The translations under genes were made by a program, and so were the position numbers. A DNA stretch of 33,046 nt, taken from contig DOQG01000069.1 in assembly GCA_003512525.1 (NCBI GenBank), positions 1 through 33,046 on the forward strand. The letters run 5' to 3'. The notes under the pieces are model-generated. The model was not told where the DNA came from. It saw only the letters and a list, made by a program, of their open reading frames with translations, and searched no databases. The DNA is from Oscillospiraceae bacterium (GTDB taxonomy: Bacteria > Bacillota > Clostridia > Oscillospirales > Ruminococcaceae). Below are positions 8,215 to 15,020 of the stretch, piece by piece (the first letter of the stretch is position 1; every line of letters starts with the position of its first letter).

Positions 8215-8847
8215 TTATATGTTGCTTTCCATCTTGTCTACAAGCTCTTCAATACTGTTCTTTTTGAGCTTCATACTTACCGGATTTACTATAACACGGG
8301 CTGAAATAGGTGAAACATATTCGTATACCTCAAGTCCGTTTTCCTTAAGAGTTGTGCCGGTTTCTACTATATCAACGATACCGTCCGACAGCTCGAGCAA
8401 GGGAGCAAGCTCTACAGAGCCCTCGATCTTTACTATATCAACGTCCATAGCCTTTGACTCAAAAAATCTTCTTGTAATGTTGGGGTACTTTGTGGCGATA
8501 GTCTTTACTCCACAGCCCTCATAGAAGTTGTTGCCGACTTTGCCCGCAAGTGCAAATCTGCAGCGACCGAATCCGAGGTCGCATACCTCAAAAAATCTTC
8601 CGCCGTGTTCGTCTATAGTATCCTTGCCGACAACGCCTAAGTCGCATACGCCATGCTCGACATAAGTCAGTACATCTGCGGCTTTTGCAAGCACTACCTC
8701 GATATTGCTTCCCGGTATATCAAGTATAAGCCTTCTGCCCTTGTCACGAAGCTGTGAAACATCATATCCTATCTTATCAAAAAGGTTTACCGTGTCCTTT
8801 TCAAGTCTGCCCTTTGTAAGAGCAATTCTGATCGTCTTCTTATCCAT
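8215..8847 (-). CDS. hisG: ATP phosphoribosyltransferase, short form HisG(S)
   Basis: First committed step: couples ATP and PRPP to phosphoribosyl-ATP. At 210 residues it is the short form lacking the C-terminal ACT-like regulatory domain, so it needs HisZ, encoded directly upstream. Recognisable are LTKGRLEKDT at the N-terminus, CDLGVVGKDT, and the PRPP loop DIVETGTTLKENGL. Feedback inhibition by histidine would act through the HisG-HisZ octamer, as known for this family. Confidence 0.96.
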   Translation of the reverse strand: MDKKTIRIALTKGRLEKDTVNLFDKIGYDVSQLRDKGRRLILDIPGSNIEVVLAKAADVLTYVEHGVCDLGVVGKDTIDEHGGRFFEVCDLGFGRCRFALAGKVGNNFYEGCGVKTIATKYPNITRRFFESKAMDVDIVKIEGSVELAPLLELSDGIVDIVETGTTLKENGLEVYEYVSPISARVIVNPVSMKLKKNSIEELVDKMESNI

Positions 8848-8863
8848 TTATGTATATCCCTTC

Positions 8864-10084
8864 TTACAGCGTCATTGTAACGGGCTGTTCGTTCTTCTCT
8901 TTATCTATAATATCTATCTTACTTATCTTGTTTGCCCTTGCATACTCAATAGCCGCATCAAGTGTCGGGCAGGTGCTGAACTCAGCACTTACACCCTTTG
9001 AGATAAGCTTTGTGCAGTGGCTGATGCCGTCAATAAGATCATCGTCTGCGGCGAAAACCAGTACCTCTGCGTGACGTGCCTTTATGCTTCTGTTGCCTCT
9101 GAGATTAGCCGCCGCAATAGCATTTACGTTTACCGCAAAGCCTACAGCCGGCATATCGTCCGCTCCGAAGCTGCCGATAAGCGTATCATATCTGCCGCCC
9201 GAAAGCACCGCCTGACCGTATTCCTCTATATATCCCCTGAACACGATTCCCGTATAATACTCGGCCTTGTTTACAAGTCCTAAGTCGACTGTTATCCTGT
9301 CCTCGGCTTCAAGCTTTCTCAGTGCGTCAAACGTTTCCTTAAGCTCTGTAAGTCTGTCGGAAAGGTCAGTGCCCGCAAACAGCTTTTCAGCCTTGTCAAA
9401 CACCTCCGCGCCGCCGAACAGCTCAGGGAGCTGTAAAAGTATCTCGGAATATCTGCGCTTTTCGGGAGCGTTATCCACATTGTCCTTTATAAACTGTGTA
9501 AGATCGGGAGTGTTCTTAGACTCAATAAGACTTCTTACCGTTTCCTCGTCGTCTATATCAAGCTTTTCAAGAAGCAGTTTATAGAACGTGTTATCTCCTA
9601 TTTCAAGACGTACATCATCACTCGAGCAGGAATTAAGCACCTGAGCCGCAAGACTGAGTGCCTCAAGGTCGGAACGCTTCTCGTCACCGCCGATTATCTC
9701 AACACCGCTCTGCATAAACTCATCGTCCCTGCCTGCCATCTTAGGATTGCAACGGTAGATATTCTGTGAGCAGAACAGCTTTAACGGAAACACGCCGTCA
9801 CGCAGTCTTGTTGCGACTATTCGAGCGATAGGCATTGTACTGTCCGGACGCATTACCATAAGTCTGCCCTTGCCGTCTGTCAGCTTATACATATCCTCCT
9901 GGCGGAAGCTTCTTGTCTTGTTGTTGAATACATCGTAAAATTCAAGCGCAGGAGTAATTACCTCGCTGTATCCGTGGGCGGTGAACACCGCTCTTAATTT
10001 ATCCTCTGCTTCCTTACGGGCTACACACTCGTCAAACAGCAGATCTCTTGTACCCTCAGGTGTAATAAGATCGTAGCTTTTCAT
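8864..10084 (-). CDS. hisZ: ATP phosphoribosyltransferase regulatory subunit HisZ
   Basis: A histidyl-tRNA-synthetase-like protein without tRNA-charging function that activates short HisG and mediates histidine feedback. The 406 residues carry the class II synthetase catalytic fold: motif 2 (FCSQNIYRCNPKMAGRDDEFMQSGVEIIG) and motif 3 (VLSGGRYDTLIGSFG), preceded by TPEGTRDLL. The short length, with a reduced C-terminal domain, and its position immediately before short hisG separate it from true HisS. It is the first gene of the main his unit, about 100 bases downstream of a strong promoter. Confidence 0.94.
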   Translation of the reverse strand: MKSYDLITPEGTRDLLFDECVARKEAEDKLRAVFTAHGYSEVITPALEFYDVFNNKTRSFRQEDMYKLTDGKGRLMVMRPDSTMPIARIVATRLRDGVFPLKLFCSQNIYRCNPKMAGRDDEFMQSGVEIIGGDEKRSDLEALSLAAQVLNSCSSDDVRLEIGDNTFYKLLLEKLDIDDEETVRSLIESKNTPDLTQFIKDNVDNAPEKRRYSEILLQLPELFGGAEVFDKAEKLFAGTDLSDRLTELKETFDALRKLEAEDRITVDLGLVNKAEYYTGIVFRGYIEEYGQAVLSGGRYDTLIGSFGADDMPAVGFAVNVNAIAAANLRGNRSIKARHAEVLVFAADDDLIDGISHCTKLISKGVSAEFSTCPTLDAAIEYARANKISKIDIIDKEKNEQPVTMTL

Positions 10085-10108
10085 CTATGGTTATTTCCTT
10101 TCATGCCT

Positions 10109-10161
10109 GTCGGCTTTGTTTACTTTTTAAGTCGTTCACGTTGCGTCAGCCAAGCCGACGC
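10109..10161 (-). promoter_or_regulatory. hisZ leader with two mutually exclusive hairpins
   Basis: In the 5' untranslated leader, GCGTCGGC pairs with GCTGACGC (10161-10143, one G-T pair, tight 3-base loop). The same GTCGGCTT segment (10159-10152) is also exactly complementary to AAGCCGAC (10116-10109), which lies eight bases upstream of the AAAGGAAA ribosome site. The two pairings exclude each other. No T-box consensus (AGGGTGGNACC) and no histidine-rich leader peptide were found. Confidence 0.4.
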
Positions 10162-10162
10162 T

Positions 10163-10182
10163 TTAGTGTGCTAACGTGCTAT
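10163..10182 (-). promoter_or_regulatory. Candidate operator at the hisZ transcription start
   Basis: TTAGTGTGCTAA (10163-10174) is an inverted repeat, and GTGCTA recurs at 10168-10173 and 10176-10181. The element sits from about +1 to +25 relative to the promoter, where a repressor would block initiation or clearance. A TrpR-like HisR regulator is predicted to control his genes in several Firmicutes; whether this is its site is inference. Confidence 0.45.
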
Positions 10183-10191
10183 CACGATAAT

Positions 10192-10220
10192 ATGATAACA
10201 TATAAAACCGATTTTGTCAA
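10192..10220 (-). promoter_or_regulatory. Sigma-A promoter of the main his operon
   Basis: Perfect -35 TTGACA (10220-10215), 17-base spacer, and -10 TATCAT (10197-10192, 5 of 6 matches). It lies in the 194-base gap between murD and hisZ, and predicts a leader of about 100 bases before the hisZ start. Confidence 0.85.
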
Positions 10221-10278
10221 TCCCCACAGTTATATCAGGGAAATTTCGGCGTTTGTTACAAAAAGTTTTTATATTCTG

Positions 10279-11595
10279 TCAATTATTTGATGTCACAAGC
10301 TCCTTGAAGTGCTTTCCTCTCTCTTCAAAGTTCTTGTAAAAGCCATAGCTTGCGGCGGCAGGCGATAAGATACATCTTACCTTAGTAACCTGTTTTGCAT
10401 ACTTCACAGCCTGCTCCATATCATCGGCGTAGATCAGCTTTACAAGCGGATTTGTAACCTTCTCGGCTACTCTCTTGCCGCTGTCGGGGAGTATTATCAG
10501 ATTTCTGACCGAAGTATCGCCGCTAAGCCAGTCGGACAGTTCGTCATAAGGGATACCCCTGTCCATTCCGCCGATTATCAGCGTATCGGTATCAGGATAC
10601 GCTTTAAGTGCGGCTATCGCCGTCTGCGGCGCTGTGCTTATACTGTCGTTTATATACTCAGCACCGTTCAGTGTGCAGACATATTCAAGCCTGTGTTCAA
10701 GACCGTTAAACTGAGGGAGCGCATCAAGGCACTGCTTTACCGTACAGCCTGCCTTTGTTGCGGCACAGATAGCTATTGCAATATTATACAGGTTATGCTC
10801 GCCTTTAAGCTTTGTATCTATCATATCGGCAGGATAAAACTCATCGCCGATGAATATACCGCCGTTTCTTGTTCCTATATCACCGCAGGAAAAGCCCGCC
10901 GTTATAATTTTTGCCTTTGTATCGGCATACTGCTTTACCTCTTCACCGATTATCAGCGTATCGTTTTCGCTTTGATAGCGGAAAATGTTCAGCTTTGCGT
11001 TTCTGTAAGCCGCAAAATCGGTATAGTGGTCAAGATGTTCCGGGTAAACATTCAGCAGTACCGCCACATCGGGCGATGCCTTGACATATTCGAGCTGATG
11101 GCAGGACATCTCGCACACGATAACGCAGTCCTTTGTGAACTCCTCACGTCTTTCAAGCGGCGGAACTCCGATATTACCGATAAGCATCGTATCTCTTCCG
11201 CTCTTCTCAATAAAGAATTTAATAAGGCTTGAAGTAGTTGACTTTCCCTTTGTTCCCGTGATACCGATCGTCATATTTTCGCAAAAGCGTAAAAACAAGT
11301 CGGTCTGCGATGTTATCTTAGCCTTTATTTCATCGCTCACGCTGTCCTTAAGACCTATACCGGGAGCTTTCATTATAATGTCGCAGTCGTCAAGACAGGA
11401 GAGATAGTTTTCACCGCAGCAAAGCGTACAGCCCTCGGCTTCCGCTTTGGAAACAGGGTTCATATCGGCAACCGTGATGCTTTTGCAATTACAGTTTCCG
11501 AGCAGCTTCAATGTAGAACGTCCCTCTCTGCCAAAGCCTAAAATAACAACTTTCTTTCCCTCAAAAAACGCTTTCAGCTTTTCATCTATAGTCAT
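10279..11595 (-). CDS. murD: MurD-type ligase, probably MurD2 (UDP-MurNAc-L-Ala:glutamate ligase)
   Basis: ATP-dependent ligase that adds glutamate to UDP-MurNAc-L-alanine in cytoplasmic peptidoglycan synthesis. The 438-residue Mur ligase has an N-terminal Rossmann-like domain (VVILGFGREG), the P-loop GITGTKGKST (111-120), the YPEHLDHY motif with the conserved histidines, NGLEHR, the NDSISTAP segment and a C-terminal domain with GGMDRG. Classical MurD uses D-glutamate. The gene directly before this one encodes a MurL-like epimerase, which in Xanthomonas pairs with an L-Glu-using MurD2. By context this enzyme may therefore take L-glutamate. Sequence alone, read by eye, cannot separate MurD from MurD2. 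Confidence 0.88.
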   Translation of the reverse strand: MTIDEKLKAFFEGKKVVILGFGREGRSTLKLLGNCNCKSITVADMNPVSKAEAEGCTLCCGENYLSCLDDCDIIMKAPGIGLKDSVSDEIKAKITSQTDLFLRFCENMTIGITGTKGKSTTSSLIKFFIEKSGRDTMLIGNIGVPPLERREEFTKDCVIVCEMSCHQLEYVKASPDVAVLLNVYPEHLDHYTDFAAYRNAKLNIFRYQSENDTLIIGEEVKQYADTKAKIITAGFSCGDIGTRNGGIFIGDEFYPADMIDTKLKGEHNLYNIAIAICAATKAGCTVKQCLDALPQFNGLEHRLEYVCTLNGAEYINDSISTAPQTAIAALKAYPDTDTLIIGGMDRGIPYDELSDWLSGDTSVRNLIILPDSGKRVAEKVTNPLVKLIYADDMEQAVKYAKQVTKVRCILSPAAASYGFYKNFEERGKHFKELVTSNN

Positions 11596-11609
11596 ATATA
11601 GCCACTTTC

Positions 11610-12920
11610 TTACTTCAGCAGTCCGATAAGGTGCTGAGGTACAAAATTATCATTGTCAAAATAATTATCCATGCTCTGCGGTACTGGCGGATCGGTCTTT
11701 GCATAACGCCTGAGAAGATACGGTAAATTCTCTCCCCTGCGCTTTATCGCCATATACAGCGACAGCCTTACCTCGCTCTTTGTGCCGACGCACTCAAACG
11801 GCTTATCCTTGCCGTCAAGCACCAGTCCGTCAAACATATCCTCGTACTTTTCGCAGTCGAGCATATTCTTTCCGAATATCTTCACCAGCGTTTCATCGTC
11901 AAGGAACGCCGACAGCAATATATAGACATACAGGCACTTTGCGCAGTCCGCACACCATACATTAGTCTTTGAGCCTAAATTACAGCTCTGGAACACGGGG
12001 AAATACTGCGGATAGGTAACGAATTTTCTTGCTATCTGCCACTCGCTCCACGGGCGCAGAAGGCTGAAATACTGTATGCTGTCATCAAGATAATCGGTAA
12101 CATAGCTTCTGAAATCACGCTCAAACTCGGTGCTCTTGCTGTACTGGTGATTTACCTGCTTGCCGCTGACATAGGTCTCATTCGCACTACTTTCATTTGA
12201 CAGCACTATATATTTCCTGCCGTGAAGATATGCAAACAGATAAGCCGAGAACGCGACCACCGCCGAGAACGGAGTATGACCGTTAAGATATCCGTCCGCA
12301 TTGCGTTCAAGCAGTGCCCTGTCTATCGTTCTGCGAGGTCCTACAATACCGCTTTCGTCAAAGCCCGCGACCTTTGCGCACTCTACTGTTGCACCTCTCG
12401 GATTTATTATATAGCACAGTGTTTCATCGTGATATTTTCTGAGCAGTTCGAGCGATACCACACTGTCCTTGCCGCCGCCGACCGCCACGAGATAACCGCC
12501 GACTTCCCTTTCACAGCTGTATTTGTGCCTGCTGTTATCATTCGGCACTATCTGCATAAAGCTATCAAAATCAGCGTCTATATTGTTTCTGTAGAAAAAC
12601 TCTCCCAGTCCGTTGAAATATAGCTTTTTCCACCACAGGCACTGCTTTTCGTCAAGCGAACCGCACTCCACCCTTACTACAGGCGGACAGGCACACTTCC
12701 AGTAGCTGACAAGCTCCGCCATACCGAGGTTGAATATTACGTATTCAAGAAACGGCGTTCTGTTTTTGAGCAGTCCGCTTTCCGTCTTCCACGAAGGGTA
12801 AAAATGATAATCATCTATCGAAAAATGAAAGAATATTCCATCGTCGGCAATGTCATAGCCATGATAGATAAATTCCTTGTGCTTTTCTCTGAGCGCTCTG
12901 TATTTCCCCGAGTTATCCAT
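11610..12920 (-). CDS. murL: MurL-like epimerase (UDP-MurNAc-L-Ala-L-Glu epimerase)
   Basis: Probable ATP-dependent epimerase converting the terminal L-Glu of UDP-MurNAc-L-Ala-L-Glu to D-Glu, an alternative to glutamate racemase. The 436-residue protein has a PP-loop ATP pyrophosphatase motif GGGKDS (148-153), a conserved SNESSANE box (241-248), NHQYSKS (257-263), a tryptophan-rich LLRPWSEWQIA, and a cysteine cluster Cys313, Cys323, Cys326, Cys329. These, together with the length and the place next to a MurD gene, fit the MurL family described in Xanthomonas. It is separated by 14 bases from both neighbours, so it is cotranscribed with murD and tmcAL. The main alternative is another PP-loop enzyme of unknown substrate. 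Confidence 0.8.
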   Translation of the reverse strand: MDNSGKYRALREKHKEFIYHGYDIADDGIFFHFSIDDYHFYPSWKTESGLLKNRTPFLEYVIFNLGMAELVSYWKCACPPVVRVECGSLDEKQCLWWKKLYFNGLGEFFYRNNIDADFDSFMQIVPNDNSRHKYSCEREVGGYLVAVGGGKDSVVSLELLRKYHDETLCYIINPRGATVECAKVAGFDESGIVGPRRTIDRALLERNADGYLNGHTPFSAVVAFSAYLFAYLHGRKYIVLSNESSANETYVSGKQVNHQYSKSTEFERDFRSYVTDYLDDSIQYFSLLRPWSEWQIARKFVTYPQYFPVFQSCNLGSKTNVWCADCAKCLYVYILLSAFLDDETLVKIFGKNMLDCEKYEDMFDGLVLDGKDKPFECVGTKSEVRLSLYMAIKRRGENLPYLLRRYAKTDPPVPQSMDNYFDNDNFVPQHLIGLLK

Positions 12921-12934
12921 AACTTAACCTCCGT

Positions 12935-14092
12935 TTACAATATTATCGGTTTTGAAGTATATTCCATACCGCACGGTCGTCTATTGTCCAACGCCAGCGC
13001 ATATATGTTTCCCGCCCTTTCTTCAAGCCTTGCAAAATGCTCCGCCTCACGGCTTGTTTTTGCAAGTGCAGACAGCGAGGTGTCTACAGGCAGTTTATGT
13101 TCTCCCGCCGCAAGTATTTCCTTGCCGCGGCTATTCATTCCGAGTATTCTGACATACGCGGGCGGATCTTTAAGGTCGTTTCCCGTTATGCCGAGGAATG
13201 CACACAGTACAAGCCTGCGTATTCTCGCCATAGTGAAATTCTTTGACTTTATCATAAGCAGTAACTGCGGCAATGATACCGCGGTTCGTACCGCCTTGTA
13301 TATTCTGCTGTCCATACCGCCCGTACCGTTCGGAAGCCGCTCAAACTCCGACTTTGACATAGTACGGAGCTTTGCGAGTATCGCCGTTTCAATATTCTCG
13401 ATATGCGCAAAATTCCCATATTCTGCATAATCGGTATAGGCGCCTACATCTTCGCCCGCACCGAGCATCTTCCTGAGCTTTGACGCGCTTATCACAGTGT
13501 CACTGCCTACCTCGCTGTCGTGCGCCGCACCGCTCCTCATTACCGTGACCGGCTTTATCATACCGCCCAGCTTATCAAGCGCGCGGATATATTCGACCGC
13601 AAGCGTGTTGTTAGGCTCTGTAAGCGTTGCCACGACATCCGGCATGTAGCTTAGCTCCACGACCTGCTTCAGCGCCGCAGGATATGAACTGCCTTTACGC
13701 ATCAGGCTGAAGAACTCTTCCGTCTGCACCGCATAATCAACAGCGCCAGCCGCCTCTTCCAAGACAGATACATTGCCGCATTCACTGCCGAAGCTCAGCA
13801 TATCGACACAGCCGAGCGCATCGGCAATACGGCACGCCCCCATTGCAAAATGCTCCGCACTTGAAAGTGCAAACGGAGTAGGCAGCTCGACCACCAGATC
13901 CGCCCCGCCCATCAAAGCGGCTCTGGCACGCTCGTATTTGTCCGCAAGCGCAACATCGCCTCTCTGTGTGAAATTTCCGCTCATTACACATACAATATGC
14001 GTTGCGCCGTGCTGTAAACGGGTTTGCTCTATGTGATATTTATGTCCGTTATGAAACGGATTGTATTCGCATATAATAGCCGCTGTTTTCAT
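12935..14092 (-). CDS. tmcAL: tRNA(Met) cytidine acetate ligase TmcAL
   Basis: Makes N4-acetylcytidine at the wobble base of elongator tRNA(Met), using acetate and ATP through an acetyl-AMP intermediate. The 385-residue protein (formerly the YlbM/UPF0348 family) opens with AIICEYNPFHNGHKYH, containing the nucleotidyltransferase signature His14-Asn-Gly-His17, followed by VMSGNFTQRGD, ELPTPFALSSAEHFA, NNTLAVEYI and SASKLRK. AAAAGGA precedes the ATG. It lies between the PF14196-type gene and murL, with gaps of 28 and 14 bases. Confidence 0.93.
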   Translation of the reverse strand: MKTAAIICEYNPFHNGHKYHIEQTRLQHGATHIVCVMSGNFTQRGDVALADKYERARAALMGGADLVVELPTPFALSSAEHFAMGACRIADALGCVDMLSFGSECGNVSVLEEAAGAVDYAVQTEEFFSLMRKGSSYPAALKQVVELSYMPDVVATLTEPNNTLAVEYIRALDKLGGMIKPVTVMRSGAAHDSEVGSDTVISASKLRKMLGAGEDVGAYTDYAEYGNFAHIENIETAILAKLRTMSKSEFERLPNGTGGMDSRIYKAVRTAVSLPQLLLMIKSKNFTMARIRRLVLCAFLGITGNDLKDPPAYVRILGMNSRGKEILAAGEHKLPVDTSLSALAKTSREAEHFARLEERAGNIYALALDNRRPCGMEYTSKPIIL

Positions 14093-14120
14093 TGTGTACC
14101 GTTATCCTTTTAAGTCAAAT

Positions 14121-14723
14121 TTACTTTCTGCTGTATCTGAAGTCGCACATATCAGCGCCCTCAGCTATAGTTTTTGTTCTTGTGAGCTTCATATCCATAA
14201 TGTCCGCAAGAACATAGTCCATACGGCACATATACTGTGCGAGTTCGGGACAGCCCTCGTCCTTGCACAGCTTGCATACACCGCATTCGTGATAGTCATA
14301 ACCAAGCTCATATTCATCGTTTGCAGGTAATATATCAACTACCCAGTCGTTCTCATATTTTCTCTTGTGGCTTTCTTCCGACCACGCAAGACGTCCGGGC
14401 ATCTTCTTTTCGTCAAGATAACTGTCTACATTACCTACAGCTTTGTGAAACAGCTTCGAAGCGCATAATCCGTCCTTTAAAATTTCGTAATTTTCTTCCG
14501 CCGTCTTTCCTGTACTGCGATTCATAGCGATAAAATATGCGCCCATCATATAAGAGCTCATCAGCTTTGACTTACCGATGTCTTTTGCACGGGCAACTAC
14601 CGCCTTATGCTCGGTAAAAATCTTCTTCGCCATACCCTTCGGAAAATTCCGTCTTTCAAGTTCAGCCTTTACTGCGCTGTGATAAAAATGACTGAGAATT
14701 CTCACATTGAATGAATAGTTCAC
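14121..14723 (-). CDS. L-2-amino-thiazoline-4-carboxylate hydrolase-like protein (PF14196 type)
   Basis: Resembles the family named after L-2-amino-thiazoline-4-carboxylic acid hydrolase, an enzyme of cysteine formation in Pseudomonas; most Firmicute members have no known substrate. About 200 residues: a helical N-terminal half (NVRILSHFYHSAVKAELE) and a C-terminal half rich in cysteines, Cys147, Cys150, Cys153, Cys158, Cys166, and Cys193 in TIAEGADMCDF, with Asp169 in CRMDYV. I chose the GTG at 14723, preceded by AAAGGCAAGG; a TTG at 14774 would add 17 residues but has no ribosome site. It heads the minus-strand group with tmcAL, murL and murD. Activity is not assured by the family name. Confidence 0.72.
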   Translation of the reverse strand: MNYSFNVRILSHFYHSAVKAELERRNFPKGMAKKIFTEHKAVVARAKDIGKSKLMSSYMMGAYFIAMNRSTGKTAEENYEILKDGLCASKLFHKAVGNVDSYLDEKKMPGRLAWSEESHKRKYENDWVVDILPANDEYELGYDYHECGVCKLCKDEGCPELAQYMCRMDYVLADIMDMKLTRTKTIAEGADMCDFRYSRK

Positions 14724-14792
14724 TTGGTTTTTTACCTTGCCTTTCTTAAAACACTTTATATTTTCAACAATCAATATTTGTTGTTTAAGGTC

Positions 14793-14882
14793 TGCTGTAT
14801 CACCGTTTCCCCGACCGTCCGCCGTACTTCAGCCCATCACCGACCTTTAAAAAGGTCGGAATTTGAAGCGGCACATTGCCGC
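14793..14882. repeat. 90-bp intergenic repeat, copy 1
   Basis: Aligns without gaps with 14927-15016, differing at roughly one position in five. It begins TGCTGTATCACCGTTTCCCC and contains a perfect 8-bp hairpin CCGACCTT/AAGGTCGG (14840-14859, 4-base loop) and a second small hairpin GCGGCacattGCCGC at its end. The differences are concentrated outside the stems, so the pairing looks conserved. Confidence 0.8.
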
Positions 14883-14926
14883 AAAGTCAGAACTTGGAGT
14901 AGCAAATGTTATATAACTATAAAACT

Positions 14927-15016
14927 TGTTGTATCACCGTTCCCCCGACCGTCCGCCAAACTTCAGCCCCTCTCCGACCTATAAAAAGGTCGGAATTGTC
15001 TGCGGCGACTCGCCGC
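14927..15016. repeat. 90-bp intergenic repeat, copy 2
   Basis: Second copy, 134 bases along in the same orientation. Its first hairpin is CCGACCT/AGGTCGG (14974-14993) and its second is GCGGCGactCGCCGC (15002-15016), four bases past the polC stop. It could act as an RNA 3' end structure for polC although no T-run follows on either strand. The GACCGTCCGCC and ACTTCAGCCC segments are identical in both copies. Confidence 0.8.
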
Positions 15017-15020
15017 CCGC

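Larger units (their letters stand above)
14775..15020. other. Gap between polC and the PF14196-type gene, filled by two repeats
   Basis: This 246-base stretch holds no gene. Most of it consists of two diverged 90-base direct repeats described separately; the 44 bases between them are AT-rich and unremarkable. No clear sigma-A promoter and no T-run terminator were recognised. Confidence 0.6.

Noticed and set aside
8864..10084. Reading hisZ as a histidyl-tRNA synthetase (hisS)
   Set aside because: Short length, position directly before short-form hisG and the his-operon setting fit HisZ better.
10085..10192. T-box riboswitch in the hisZ leader
   Set aside because: No AGGGTGGNACC antiterminator core, no specifier-loop layout, and the leader is too short for a canonical T-box.
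14793..15016. CRISPR array or complete insertion sequence between polC and its neighbour
   Set aside because: Only two diverged copies, no regular spacers, no transposase frame and no target-site duplication seen.
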